Positions 24,447-38,339 of a stretch of DNA of 64,000 bases are shown here, piece after piece. Made by a program: the position numbers and the translations under genes. This stretch comes from Hyperoodon ampullatus (lineage: Eukaryota; Chordata; Mammalia; Artiodactyla; Ziphiidae). Below the pieces are notes generated by a model. It had not been told where the DNA came from. It did no database searches and saw nothing but the letters and a program-made list of their open reading frames with translations. The stretch lies in assembly GCA_949752795.1 (NCBI GenBank), contig CATKHW010000298.1, positions 248,001 through 312,000 on the forward strand. Reading direction: 5' to 3'. Every line of letters starts with the position of its first letter. Position 1 is the first letter of the stretch.

Positions 24447-26183
24447 CTTGGCCAAAATGGGCGTATGCGTTTTCTCCTGAATATATTCAGGAGAAAACGC
24501 ATACACCCTTTTTGGCCAAGTGCATCATTGTCGAAGTTGTGCCCCTCTTCCTGTGCTTTAAAGGTGATTCCAACGTACCTCTTGAAATCTGTTTCCTGCT
24601 ATTCTGCCTCGCTTTCAAGTCCGCCTCGTTGTCTTCCCTCAACAGGTTTTTTGATGATAGTTGTCCTTTATTACTCGGCCTGTTTGTGAATTGCAGTGCC
24701 CCTGAGCTCCATTTTTCACCTCGTTTTTGGTGAGCTGACCGCAAGTCCAACATTTTGGTTCAGGACCTATACTGGTTCCCGGTGGGGGGCTGAGACTTTG
24801 TTTAATTCTTCTTCCTGCCGGGAACTTAGTGTGATATGTGCCCGTCCAAATGCCTAACAGCTACTCTCTCATTGGTTCTCCCTCTTCCCTTTCATCCTCT
24901 GCGAAATTGGAAACCTGTGTGAACGAGGAGGTTGAAGGTGCTGTCTCTCCAAGTTGGGAGATTGATAGTAAAGCAGATGGAAAGTCAAACTGGAGCACCA
25001 GGAGAGGGACTATTCGTTGAGTTTTAGAAAGCTTTCATATTCACAGTGTGTCCGTTCTCTAGGTTTCTCGTACATGTTATAACTGTAGTAATATTCCCTT
25101 CAACCTGGAGAGTTGGGACCCATGGAATGGGTGCCATGCATTATTGCTTTAAAGGGCCTGCATTTGCTCACCCAATCTCACCAATCCTCTCAGTCCCAAG
25201 TGTCCAGCCTTATGCCACATCCATCTGTCGTTGTAGATAGTGTCATTCCAGGTTTCATCAGAGACCCTGAAGGAATTGTAAAGAATTTCCCAGTTTTTTT
25301 GTTTTGTTTTTGAAATTCCTATTTATAGTGGGTTTGAGCTGATTCTCACTGCCATGTTTATGCCAGTCTAGACACACCTGATTCCCATACGGAGACATAT
25401 CAATACATAGGTTTTAAGATTCTTAATAGTCAGTTATATTCCTCTGCGGGAAATATGGGGTTTTGAGTCCCTTTCCCTGATGAAGGTGTAGGTCTTGTCT
25501 ATTCCATAGTTGGTTTTTGGAACGGTACCTGTGCTTATATCAAACTCAGGTTTTATGCATCACCCCACCTCTCCTTCCCCCTTAAGCAGGCATAAGAGTT
25601 TTTTCTAAATGTGAGACATTCTTCTCTTTCCTAACTCAGTTCAAGTGTAGCCATGTTTACAGGATCTTCATAAGTGATATCTTATGATAAGTTTCTTTCT
25701 CTGTGACTTATTTCACTTAGAATCATCGTACCTGAATCTAACCATTTTGCTGCTACTGGTCTTATGACATTGATTTCATGGCTGAGGGATATTCCATCGT
25801 ACGTAAGTACCACAATTTTTTGAACCATTTTTATATTTCCTGGGATATTTAAGGTGTACCCAAGTTGAGGTCCTTGTAAGCAGTGCAGCCCTAAATTTTG
25901 GGGTGGCTCTGTCTTATTGATTTTCAGTTTTCCCAAGGTATATTCCCTAGACTGGAAGTGCCCTTGGCTCTGTAGCTGTGTTCTTTACTTGTTTTGGGGA
26001 ACACAATGTACTCCTCCAGAGAGGCAGTTGGCAATTTACATCCCGCCCATCAGCATAACAAGGCTCCCTGTTCTCCTGGGCCTGTCCTGCCTTTCTGGTT
26101 TTTACACATTTTGTGGATGTCCCTTTTGACCGGTGGGAAGTGATACTTCTTTGTAGTGCAGATTTGCATTGCCCGCTTGCTTG
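24447..26183. repeat. Satellite unit M15, type F, 1,737 bp
   Basis: Palindrome 24447-24520 has two mismatches (AAAATGGG left, ATACACCC right); T-rich tract from 25294; L1 relic 25294 to about 26220. Shares many otherwise private changes with M34, including gcctgtttgtgaattgcag and ttccctgatgaagg. Related to the J units by aactggagc, aaagctttcatattc and gggcctgc. Confidence 0.95.
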
Positions 26184-27922
26184 CTTGGCCAAAAAGGGCG
26201 TATGCGTTTTCTCCTGAATATATTCAGGAAAAAACGCATACGCCCTTTTTGGCCAAGTGCATCATTGTCGAAGTTGTGCCCCTCTTCCTGTGCTTTAAAG
26301 GCGATTCCAACGTACCTCTTGAAATCTGTTTCCTGCTATTCTGCCTCGCTTTCAAGTCCGCCTCGTTGCCTTCCCTCAACAGATTTCTGGACGATAGTTG
26401 TCCTTTATTACTCGGCCAGTTTGTGAATTGCTGTGCCCCTGAGCTCCATTTTTCAACTCGTTTTTGGTGAGCTGACCGCAAGTCCAAAATTTTGGTTCAG
26501 GACCTATACTGGTTCCCAGTGGGTGGCTGAGACTTTGGTTAATTATTCTTCCTGCCGGGAAATTACAGTGATATGTGCCCGTCCAAATGCCTAAGAGCTA
26601 ATTTCTCATTGGTTCTCCCTCTTCCTTTTCATCCTCTGCCAAATTGGCAACCTGTGCGAACCAGGAGGTTAAATGGGCTGTCTCTCCAAGTTGGGAGGTT
26701 GATAGTAAAGCAGATGGAAAGTTAAACCGGAGCACCAGGAGAGGGACTATTCGTTGAGTTTTAGAAACCTTTCGTATTCACAGTGTGTCCGTTCTCTTGG
26801 TTTCCGGTACATGTTATAACTGTAGTAATATTCCCTTCAACCTGGAGAGTTGGGACCCATGGAATGGGTGCCATGCATTATTGCTTTAAAGGGTCTGCCT
26901 TTGCTCACCAAATCTCACCAATCGTCTCAGTCCCAGGTGTCCAGCCTTATGCCACATCCAGCTGTCGTTGTAGATAGGGTCATTCCAGGTTTCATCAGAG
27001 ACCCTGAAGGAATTGTAAAGAATTTCCCAGTTTTTTTGTTTTGTTTTTGAAATTCCTTTTTATAGTGGGTTTGAGCTGATTCTCGCTGCCATGTTTATGT
27101 CAGTCTAGACACACTTGATTCCCTTACGGAGACATATCAATACATAGGTTTTAAGATTCTTACTAGTCAGATATATTCCTCTGCGGGAAATATGGGGTTT
27201 TGAGTCCCTTTCACTGAGGAAGGTGCAGGTCTTGTCTATTCCATAGTTGGTTTTTGGAACGGTACCTGTGCTTATATCAAACTCTGGGTTTATGCATCAC
27301 CCCACCTCTCCTTCCCCCTTAAGCAGGCATAAGAGTGTTTTCTAAATGTGAGACACTGTTCTCTTTCCTAACTCAGTTCAAGTGTAGCCATGTTTACAGG
27401 ATCTTCATAAGTGATATCTTATGATAAGTTTCTTTTTCTCTGTGACTTATTTCACTTAGAATCATCGTAGCTGAAACTACCCATTTTGCTGCTACTGGTC
27501 TTATGACATTGATTTCATGGCTGAGGGATATTCCATCGTACATAAGTACCACAATTTTTTGAACCATTTTTATATTTCCTGGGATATTTAAGGTGTACCC
27601 AAGTTGAGGTCCTTGTAAGCAGTGCAGCCCTAAATTTTGGGGTGGCTCTGTCTTATTGATTTTCAGTTTTCCCAAGGTATATTCCCTAGACTGGAAGTGC
27701 CCTTGGCTCTGTAGCTCAGTTCTTTACTTGTTTTAGGGAACACAATGCACTCCTCCAGAGAGGCAGTTGGCAATTTACATCCCGCCCATCAGCATAACAA
27801 GGCTCCCTGTTCTCCAGGGCCTGTCTTGCCTTTCTGGTTTTTACACATTTTGTGGATGTCCCTTTTGACCGGTGGGAAGTGATACTTCTTTGTAGTGCAG
27901 ATTTGCATTGCCCGCTTGCTTG
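26184..27922. repeat. Satellite unit M16, type C body with a different front, 1,739 bp
   Basis: Palindrome 26184-26257, one mismatch (TTCAGGAAAAAA, shared with M35); T-rich tract from 27031; L1 relic 27031 to about 27959. The front has K-like acagatttctgg, whereas from about 26540 on it carries type C marks (attattcttcc, ttctcttggtttcc). Confidence 0.94.
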
Positions 27923-29658
27923 CTTGGCCAAAAAGGGCGTATGCGTTTTCTCCTGAATATATTCAGGAGAAAACGCATACGCCCTTTTTGGCCAAGTGCA
28001 TCATTGTCGAAGTTGTGCCCCTCTTCCTGTGCTTTAAAGGCGATTCCAACGTACCTCTTGAAATCTGTTTCCTGCTATTCTGCCTCGCTTTCAAGTCCGC
28101 CTCGTTGCCTTCCCTCAACAGATTTTTGGACGATAGTTGTCCTTTATTACTCGGCCAGTTTGTGAATTGCTGTGCCCCTGAGCTCCATTTTTCAACTCGT
28201 TTTTGGTGAGCTGACCGCAAGTCCAAAATTTTGGTTCAGGACCTATACTGGTTCCCGGTGGGTGGCTGAGACTTTGGTTAATTCTTCTTCCTGCCGGGAA
28301 ATTACAGTGATATGTGCCCGTCCAAATGCCTAACAGCTACTCTCTCATTGGTTCTCCCTCTTCCCTTTCATCCTCTGCCAAATTGGAAACCTGTTCGAAC
28401 CAGGAGGTTAAAGGGGCAGTCTCTCCAAGTTGGGAGGTTGATAGTAAAGCAGATGGAAAGTCAAACCGGAGCACCAGGAGAGGTACTATTCGTTGAGTTT
28501 TAGAAACCTTTCGTATTCACAGTGTGTCCGTTCTCTAGGTTTCCGGTACATGTTATAACTGTAGTAATATTCCCTTCAACCTGGAGAGTTGGGACCCATG
28601 GAATGGGTGCCATGCATTATTGCTTTAAAGGGTCTGCCTTTGCTCACCAAATCTCACCAATCGTCTCAGTCCCAGGTGTCCAGCCTTATGCCACATCCAG
28701 CTGTCGTTGTAGATAGGGTCATTCCAGGTTTCATCAGAGACCCTGAAGGAATTGTAAAGAATTTCCCAGTTTTTTTGTTTTGTTTTTGAAATTCCTTTGT
28801 ATAGTGGGTTTGAGCTGATTCTCGCTGCCATGTTTATGCCAGTCTAGACACACTTTATTTCCTTACGGAGACATATCAATACATAGGTTTTAAGATTCTT
28901 ACTAGTCAGATATATTCCTCTGCGGGAAATATGGGGTTTTGAGTCCCTTTCACTGAGGAAGGTGTAGGTCTTGTCTATTCCATAGTTGGTTTTTGGAACG
29001 GTACCTGTGCTTATATGAAACTCTGGTTTTATGCATCACCCCACCTCTCCTTCCCCCTTAAGCAGGCATAAGAGTGTTTTCTAAATGTGAGACACTGTTC
29101 TCTTTCCTAACTCAGTTCAAGTGTAGCCATGTTTACAGGATCTTCATAAGTGATATCTTATGATAAGTTTCTTTCTCTGTGACTTATTTCACTTAGAATC
29201 ATCGTACCTGAATCTACCCATTTTGCTGCTACTGGTCTTATGACATTGATTTCATGGCTGAGGGATATTCCATCGTACGTAAGTACCACAATTTTTTGAA
29301 CCATTTTTATATTTCCTGGGATATTTAAGGTGTACACAAGTGAGGTCCTTGTAAACAGTGCAGCCCTAAATTTTGGGGTGGCTCTGTCTTATTGATTTTC
29401 AGTTTTCCCAAGGTATATTCCCTAGACTGGAAGTGCCCTTTGCTCTGTAGCTCTGTTCTTTACTTGTTTTAGGGACCACAATGCACTCCTCCAGAGAGGA
29501 AGTTGGCAATTTACATCCCGCCCATCGGCATAACAAGGCTCCGTGTTCTCCAGGGCCTGTCTTGCCTTTCTGGTTTTTACACATTTTGTGCATGTCCCTT
29601 TTGACCGGTGGGAAGTGATACTTCTTTGTAGTGCAGATTTGCATTGCCCGCTTGCTTG
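27923..29658. repeat. Satellite unit M17, type E with an internal type C patch, 1,736 bp
   Basis: Palindrome 27923-27996 is perfect; T-rich tract from 28770; L1 relic 28770 to about 29695. Type E marks lie on both sides (cctgttcgaacc, ctctaggtttccgg; later tatgaaactctgg), but type C bases occur at 28610, 28638 and 28675. M37 shares the patch. Confidence 0.94.
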
Positions 29659-31397
29659 CTTGGCCAAAAAGGACGTATGCGTTTTCTCCTGAATATATTC
29701 AGGAGAAAACGCATACGCCCTTTTTGGCCAAGTGCATCATTGTCGAAGTTGTGCCCCTCTTCCTGTGCTTTAAAGGCGATTCCAACGTACATCTTGAAAT
29801 CTGTTTCCTGCTATTCTGCCTCGCTTTCAAGTCTGCCTCGTTGCCTTCCCTCAACAGATTTTTGGACGATAGTTGTCCTTTATTACTCGGCCAGTTTGTG
29901 AATTGCTGTGCCCCTGAGCTCCATTTTTCAACTCGTTTTTGGTGAGCTGACCGCAAGGCCAAAATTTTGGTTCAGGACCTATAATGGTTCCCGGTGGGTG
30001 GCTGAGACTTTGGTTAATTATTCTTCCTGCCGGGAAATTACAGTGATATGTGCCCGTCCAAATGCCTAACAGCTAATTTCTCATTGGTTCTCCCTCTTCC
30101 TTTTCATCCTCTGCCAAATTGGCAACCTGTGCGAACCAGGAGGTTAAATGGGCTGTCTCTCCAAGTTGGGAGGTTGATAGTAAAGCAGATGGAAAGTTAA
30201 ACTGGAGCACCAGGAGAGGGACTATTCGTTGAGTTTTAGAAACCTTTCATATTCACAGTGTGTCCGTTCTCTAGGTTTCTGGTACATGTTATAACTGTAG
30301 TAATATTCCCTTCAACCTGGAGAGTTGGGACCCATGGAATGGGTGCCATGCATTATTGCTTTAAAGGGTCTGCCTTTGCTCACCAAATCTCACTAATCGT
30401 CTCAGTCCCAGGTGTCCAGCCTTATGCCACATCCAGCTGTCGTTGTAGATAGGGTCATTCCAGGTTTCATCAGAGACCCTGAAGGAATTGTAAAGAATTT
30501 CCCAGTTTTTTTGTTTTGTTTTTGAAATTCCTTTTTATAGTGGGTTTGAGCTGATTCTCGCTGCCATGTTTATGCCAGTCTAGACACACTTGATTCCCTT
30601 ACGGAGACATATCAATACATAGGTTTTAAGATTCTTACTAGTCAGATATATTCCTCTGCGGGAAATATGGGGTTTTGAGACCCTTTCACTGAGGAAGGTG
30701 CAGGTCTTGTCTATTCCATAGTTGGTTTTTGGAACGGTACCTGTGCTTATATCAAACTCTGGGTTTATGCATCACCCCACCTCTCCTTCCCCCTTAAGCA
30801 GGCATAAGAGTGTTTTCTAAATGTGAGACACTGTTCTCTTTCCTAACTCAGTTCAAGTGTAGCCATGTTTACAGGATCTTCATAAGTGATATCTTATGAT
30901 AAGTTTCTTTTTCTCTGTGACTTATTTCACTTAGAATCATCGTAGCTGAAACTACCCATTTTGCTGCTACTGGTCTTATGACATTGATTTCATGGCTGAG
31001 GGATATTCCATCGTACATAAGTACCACAATTTTTTGAACCATTTTTATATTTCCTGGGATATTTAAGGTGTACCCAAGTTGAGGTCCTTGTAAGCAGTGC
31101 AGCCCTAAATTTTGGGGTGGCTCTGTCTTATTGATTTTCAGTTTTCCCAAGGTATATTCCCTAGACTGGAAGTGCCCTTGGCTCTGTAGCTCAGTTCTTT
31201 ACTTGTTTTAGGGAACACAATGCACTCCTCCAGAGTGGCAGTTGGCAATTTACATCCCGCCCATCAGCATAACAATGCTCCCTGTTCTCCAGGGCCTGTC
31301 TTGCCTTTCTGGTTTTTACACATTTTGTGGATGTCCCTTTTGACCGGTGGGAAGTGATACTTCTTTGTAGTGCAGATTTGCATTGCCCGCTTGCTTG
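29659..31397. repeat. Satellite unit M18, type C variant, 1,739 bp
   Basis: Palindrome 29659-29732, one type C mismatch; T-rich tract from 30506; L1 relic 30506 to about 31434. Carries gagacccttt at about 30677, shared only with M37, and ctctaggtttctgg near 30270 in place of the usual type C bases. Confidence 0.95.
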
Positions 31398-33130
31398 CTT
31401 GGCCAAAATGGGCGTATGCGTTTTCTCCTGAATATATTCAGGAGAAAACGCATACGCCCTTTTTGGCCAAGTGCATCATTGTCGAAGTTGTGCCCCTCTT
31501 CCTGTGCTTTAAAGGCGATTCCAACGTACCTCTTGAAATCTGTTTCCTGCTATTCTGCCTCGCTTTCAAGTCTGCCTCGTTGTCTTCCCTCAACAGGTTT
31601 TTTGATGATAGTTGTCCTTTATTACTCGGCCAGTTTGTGAATTGCTGTGCCCCTGAGCTCCATTTTTCAACTCGTTTTTGGTGAGCTGACCGCAAGTCCA
31701 ACATTTTGGTTCAGGACCTATACTGGCTCCCGGTGGGGGGCTGAGACTTTGTTTAATTCTTCTTCCTGCCGGGAACTTAGTGTGATATGTGCCCGTCCAA
31801 ATGCCTAACAGCTACTCTCTCATTGGTTCTCCCTCTTCCCTTTCATTCTCTGCCAATTTGGAAACCTGTGTGAACCAGGAGGTTGAAGGGGCTGTCTCTC
31901 CAAGTTGGGAGATTGATAGTAAAGCAGATGGAAAGTCAAACCGGAGCACCAGGAGAGGGACTATTCGTTGAGTTTTAGAAACCTTTCATATTCACAGTGT
32001 GTCCGTTCTCTAGGTTTCTCGTACATGTTATAACTGTAGTAATATTCCCTTCAACCTGGAGAGTTGGGACCCATGGAATGGGTGCCATGCATTATTGCTT
32101 TAAAGGGTCTGCATTTGCTCACCCAATCTCACCAATCCTCTCAGTCCCAAGTGTCCAGCCTTATGCCACATCTAGCTGTCGTTGTAGATAGGGTCATTCC
32201 AGGTTTCATCAGAGACCCTGAAGGAATTGTAAAGAATTTCCCAGTTTTTTTGTTTTGTTTTTGAAATTCCTTTTTATAGTGGGTTTGAGCTGATTCTCGC
32301 TGCCATGTTTATGCCAGTCTAGACACACTTGATTCCCTTACGGAGACATATCAATACATAGGTTTTAAGATTCTTACTAGTCAGATATATTCCTCTGCGG
32401 GAAATATGGGGTTTTGAGTCCCTTTCACTGAGGAAGGTGTAGGTCTTGTCTATTCCATAGTTGGTTTTTGGAACGGTACCTGTGCTTATATCAAACTCTG
32501 GGTTTATGCATCACCCCACCTCTCCTTCCCCCTTAAGCAGGCATAAGAGTGTTTTCTAAATGTGAGACACTGTTCTCTTTCCTAACTCAGTTCAAGTGTA
32601 GCCATGTTTACAGGATCTTCATAAGTCATATCTTATGATAAGTTTCTTTCTCTGTGACTTATTTCACTTAGAATCATCGTACCTGAATCTACCCATTTTG
32701 CTGCTACTGGTCTTATGACATTGATTTCATGGCTGAGGGATATTCCATCGTACGTAAGTACCACAATTTTTTGAACCATTTTTATATTTCCTGGGATATT
32801 TAAGGTGTACCCAAGTTGAGGTCCTTGTAAACAGTGCAGCCCTAAATTTTGGGGTGGCTCTGTCTTATTGATTTTCAGTTTTCCCAAGGTATATTCCCTA
32901 GACTGGAAGTGCCCTTGGCTCTGTAGCTCTGTTCTTTACTTGTTTTAGGGAACACAATGCACTCCCCCAGAGAGGCAGTTGGCAATTTACATCCCGCCCA
33001 TCAGCATAACAATTCTCACTGTTCTCCAGGGCCTGTCTTGCCTTTCTGGTTTTTACACATTGGATATCCCTTTTGACCGGTGGGAAGTGATACTTCTTTG
33101 TAGTGCAGATTTGCATTGCCCGCTTGCTTG
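31398..33130. repeat. Satellite unit M19, type F variant, 1,733 bp (shortest)
   Basis: Palindrome 31398-31471, one mismatch (AAAATGGG); T-rich tract from 32245; L1 relic 32245 to about 33167. A 4-bp loss near 33060 (acacattggatatccc where others have acacattttgtggatgtccc) accounts for the short length. Confidence 0.95.
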
Positions 33131-34866
33131 CTTGGCCAAAAAGGGCGTATGCGTTTTCTCCTGAATATATTCAGGAGAAAACGCATACGCCCTTTTTGGC
33201 CAAGTGCATCATTGTCGAAGTTGTGCCCCTCTTCCTGTGCTTTAAAGGTGATTCCAACGTACCTCTTGAAATCTGTTTCCTGCTATTCTGCCGCGCTTTC
33301 AAGTCCGCCTCGTTGCCTTCCCTCAACAGATTTTTGGACGATAGTTGTCCTTTATTACTCGGCCAGTTTGTGAATTGCTGTGCCCCTGAGCTCCATTTTA
33401 CAACTCATTTTTGGTGAGCTGACCGCAAGTCCAAAATTTCGGTTCAGGACCTATACTGGTTCCGGGTGGGTGGCTGAGACTTTGGTTAATTCTTCTTCCT
33501 GCCGGGAAATTACAGTGATATGTGCCCGTCCAAATGCCTAACAGCTACTCTCTCATTTGTTCTCCCTCTTCCCTTTCATCCTCTGCCAAATTGGCAACCT
33601 GTGCGAACCAGGAGGTTAAAGGGGCTGTCTCTCCAAGTTGGGAGGTTGATAGTAAAGCAGATGGAAAGTCAAACCGGAGCACCAGGAGAGGGACTATTCG
33701 TTGAGTTTTAGAAACCTTTCGTATTCACAGTGTGTCCGTTCTCTAGGTTTCCGGTACATGTTATAACTGTAGTAATATTCCCTTCAACCTGGAGAGTTGG
33801 GACCCATGGAATGGGTGCCATGCATTATTGCTTTAAAGGGTCTGCATTTGCTCACCAAATCTCACCAATCGTCTCAGTCCCAAGTGTCCAGCCTTATGAC
33901 ACATCCAGCTGTCGTTGTAGATAGGGTCATTCCAGGGTTCATCAGAGACCCTGAAGGAATTGAAAAGAATTTCCCGGTTTTTTTGTTTTGTTTTTGAAAT
34001 TCCTTTTTATAGTGGGTTTGAGCTGATTCTCGCTGCCATGTTTATGCCAGTCTATACACACTTGATTCCCTTATGGAGACATATCAATACATAGGTTTTA
34101 AGATTCTTACTAGTCAGATATATTCCTCTGCGGGAAATATGGGGTTTTGAGTCCCTTTCACAGAGGAAGGTGTAGGCCTTGTCTATTCCATAGTTGGTTT
34201 TTGGAACGGTACCTGTGCTTATATCAAACTCTGGGTTTATGCATCACCCCACCTCTCCTTCTCCCTTAAGCAGGCATAAGAGTGTTTTCTAAATGTGAGA
34301 CACTGTTCTCTTTCCTAACTCAGTTCAAGTGTAGCCATGTTTACAGGATCTTCATAAGTGATATCTTATGATAAGTTTCTTTCTCTGTGACTTATTTCAC
34401 TTAGAATCATCGAACCTGAATGTACCCATTTTGCTGCTACTGGTCTTATGACATTGATTTCATGGCTGAGGGATATTCCATCATACGTAAGTACCACAAT
34501 TTTTTGAACCATTTTTATATTTCCTGGGATATTTAAGGTGTACCCAAGTTGAGGTCCTTGTAAGCAGTGCAGCTCTAAATTTGGGGTGGCTCTGTCTTAT
34601 TGATTTTCAGTTTTCCCAAGGTATATTCCCTAGACTGGAAGTGCCCTTGGCTCTGTAGCTCTGTTCTTTACTTGTTTTAGGGAACACAATGCACTCCTCC
34701 AGAGAGGCAGTTGGCAATTTACATCCGGCCCATCAGCATAACAAGGCTCCCTGTTCTCCAGGGCCTGTCTTGCCTTTCTGGTTTTTACACATTTTGTGGA
34801 TGTCCCTTTTGACCGGTGGGAAGTGATACTTCTTTGTAGTGCAGATTTGCATTGCCCGCTTGCTTG
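33131..34866. repeat. Satellite unit M20, diverged E/K-like, 1,736 bp
   Basis: Palindrome 33131-33204 is perfect; T-rich tract from 33978; L1 relic 33978 to about 34903. Many changes seen in no other unit, such as tgccgcgctttc, ttttacaactcattt, ccttatgacac and tctatacacac. Its attccagggttc and ccttatggagac are shared with M28. Confidence 0.94.
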
Positions 34867-36603
34867 CTTGGCCAAAAAGGGCGTATGCGTTTTCTCCTGA
34901 ATATATTCAGGAGAAAACGCATACGCCCTTTTTGGCCAAGTGCATCATTGTCGAAGTTGTGCCCCTCTTCCTGTGCTTTAAAGGCGATTTCAACGTACCT
35001 CTTGAAATCTGTTTCCTGCTATTCTGCCTCGCTTTCAAGTCTGCCTCGTTGCCTTCCCTCAACAGATTTTTGGACGATAATTGTCCTTTATTACTCGGCC
35101 AGTTTGTGAATTGCTATGCCCCAGAGATCCATTTTTCAACTCGTTTTTGGTGAGCTGACCGCAAGTCCAACATTTTGGTTCAGGACCTATACTGGTTCCC
35201 GGTGGGTGGCTGAGACTTTGGTTAATTCTTCTTCCTGCCGGGAAATTACAGTGATATGTGCCCGTCCAAATGCCTAACAGCTAATCTCTCATTGGTTCTC
35301 CCTCTTCCCTTTCATCCTCTGCCAAATTGGCAACCTGTGTGAACCAGGAGGTTAAAGGGGCTGTCTCTCCAAGTTGGGAGGTTGATAGTAAAGCAGATGG
35401 AAAGTCAAATGGAGCACCAGGAGAGGGACTATTCATTGAGTTTTAGAAACCTTTCGTATTCACAGTGTGTCCGTACTCTAGGATTCCGGTACATGTTATA
35501 ACTGTAGTAATATTCCCTTCAACCTGGAGAGTTGGGACCCATGGAATGGGTGCCATGCATTATTGCTTTAAAGGGTCTGCACCTGCTCACCCAATCTCAC
35601 CAATCATCTCAGTCCCAAGTGTCCAGCCTTTTGCCACATCCAGCTGTCGTTGTAGATACGGTCATTCCAGGTTTCATCAGAGACCCTGAAGGAATTGTAA
35701 AGAATTTCCCAGTTTTTTTGTTTTGTTTTTGAAATTCCTTTTTATAGTGGGTTTGAGCTGATTCTCGCTGCCATGTTTATGCCAGTCTAGACACACTTGA
35801 TTCCCTACGGAGACATATCAATCCACAGGTTTTAAGATTCTTACTAGTCAGATATATTCCTCTGCGGGAAATATGGCTTTTTGAGTCCCTTTCACTGAGG
35901 AAGGTGTAGGTCTTGTCTATTCCATAGTTGGTTTTTGGAACGGTACCTGTGCTTATATCAAACTCTGGTTTTATGCATCACCCCACCTCTCCTTCCCCCT
36001 TAAGCAGGCATAAGAGTGTTTTCTAATTGTGAGACACTGTTCTCTTTCCTAACTCAGTTCAAGTGTAGCCATGTTTACAGGATCTTCATATGTGATATCT
36101 TATGATAAGTTTCTTTTTCTCTGTTACTTATTTCACTTAGAATCATCGTACCTGAATCTACCCATTTTGCTGCTACTGGTCTTAAGACATTGATTTCATG
36201 GCTGAGGGATATTCCATCGTACGTAAATACCACAATTTTTTGAACCATTTTTATATTTCCTGGGATATTTAAGGTGTACCCAAGTTGAGGTCCTTGTAAG
36301 CAGTGCAGCCCTAAATTTTGGGGTGGCTCTGTCTTATTGATTTTCAGTTTTCCCAAGGTATATTCCCTAGACTGGAAGTGCCCTTGGCTCTGTAGCTCTG
36401 TTGTTTACTTGTTTTAGGGAACACAATGCACTCCTCCAGAGAGGCAGTTGGCAATTTACATCCCGCCCATCAGCATAACAAGGCTCCCTGTTCTCCAGGG
36501 CCTGTCTTGCCTTTCTTGTTTTTACACATTTTGTGGATGTCCCTTTTGACCGGTGGGAAGTGATACTTCTTTGTAGTGCAGATTTGCATTGCCCGCTTGC
36601 TTG
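34867..36603. repeat. Satellite unit M21, diverged, K-like tail, 1,737 bp
   Basis: Palindrome 34867-34940 is perfect; T-rich tract from 35713; L1 relic 35713 to about 36640. Small losses at gtcaaatggagc (about 35404) and tccctacggag (about 35802). The tail with cttcatatgtgat and acgtaaatacc is that of the K units. Confidence 0.94.
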
Positions 36604-38339
36604 CTTGGCCAAAAAGGGCGTATGCGTTTTCTCCTGAATATATTCAGGAGAAAACGCATACGCCCTTTTTGGCCAAGTGCATCATTGTCGAAGTTGTGCC
36701 CCTCTTCCTGTGCTTTAAAGGCGATTCCAACGTACCTCTTGAAATCTGTTTCCTGCTATTCTTCCTCGCTTTCAAGTCCGCCTCGTTGCCTTCCCTCAAC
36801 AGATTTTTGGACGATAGTTGTCCTTTATTACTCAGCCAGTTTGTGAATTGCTGTGCCCCTGAGCTCCATTTTTCAACTCGTTTTGGTGAGCTGACCGCAA
36901 GTCCAAAATTGTTGTTCAAGACGTATACTGGTTCCCGGTGGGGGGCTGAGACTTTGTTTAATTCTTCTTCCTGCTGGGAAGTTAGAGTGATATGTGCCCG
37001 TCCAAATGCCTAACAGCTACTCTCTCATTGGTTCTCCCTTTTCCCTTTCATCCTCTGCGAAATTGGAAACCTGTGTGAAACAGGAGGTTGAAGGGGCTGT
37101 CTCTCCAAGTTGGGAGATTGATAGTAAAGCAGATGGAAAGTCAAACTGGAGCACCAGGAGAGGGACTATTCGTTGAGTTTTAGAAAGCTTTCATATTCAC
37201 AGTGTGTCCGTTCTCTAGGTTTCTCGTACATGTTATAACTGTAGTAATATTCCCTTCAACCTGGAGAGTTGGGACCCATGGAATGGGTGCCATGCATAAT
37301 TGCTTTAAAGGGCCTGCATTTGCTCACCCAATCTCACCAATCCTCTCAGTCCCAAGTGTCCAGCCTTATGCCACATCCAGCTGTCGTTGTAGATAGGGTC
37401 ATTCCAGGTTTCATCAGAGTCCCTGAAGGAATTGTAAAGAATTTCCCAGTTTTTTTGTTTTGTTTTTGAAATTCCTTTTTATAGTGGGTTTGAGCTGATT
37501 CTCTCTGCCATGTTTATGCCAGTCTAGACACACCTGATTCCCTTACGGAGACATATCAATACATAGGTTTTAAGATTCTTACTAGTCAGATATATTCCTC
37601 TGCGGGAAATATGGGGTTTTGATTCCCATTCACTGAGGAAGGTGTAGGTCTTGTCTATTCCATAGTTGGTTTTTGGAACGGTACCTGTGCTTATATCAAA
37701 CTCAGGTTTTATGCATCACCCCACCTCTCCTTCCCCCTTAAGCAGGCATAAGAGTGTTTTCTAAATGTGAGACACTGTTCTCTTTCCTAACTCAGTTCAA
37801 GTGTAGCCATGTTTACAGGATCTTCATAAGTGATATCTTATGATAAGTTTCTTTCTCTGTGACTTATTTCACTTAGAATCATCGTACCTGAATCTACCCA
37901 TTTTGCTGCTACTGGTCTTATGACATTGATTTCATGGCTGAGGGATATTCCATCGTACGTAAGTACCACAATTTTTTGAACCATTTTTATATTTCCTGGG
38001 ATATTTAAGGTGTACCCAAGTTGAGGTCCTTGTAAGCAGTGCAGCCCTAAATTTTGGGGTGGCTCTGTCTTATTGATTTTCAGTTTTCCCAAGGTATATT
38101 CCCTAGACTGGAAGTGCCCTTGGCTCTGTAGCTCTGTTCTGTACTTGTTTTAGGGAACACAATGCACTCCTCCAGAGAGGCAGTTGGCAATTTACATCCC
38201 GCCCATCAGCATAACAAGGCTCCCTGTTCTCCAGGGCCTGTCTTGCCTTTCTGGTTTTTACACATTTTGTGGATGTCCCTTTTGACCGGTGGGAAGTGAT
38301 ACTTCTTTGTAGTGCAGATTTGCATTGCCCGCTTGCTTG
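36604..38339. repeat. Satellite unit M22, type J, 1,736 bp
   Basis: Palindrome 36604-36677 is perfect; T-rich tract from 37450; L1 relic 37450 to about 38376. Type J marks are attcttcctcgc, actcagccag, ctcgttttggtg (one T fewer) and aaaattgttgttcaagacg. Start of the J/K dimer region. Confidence 0.96.
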
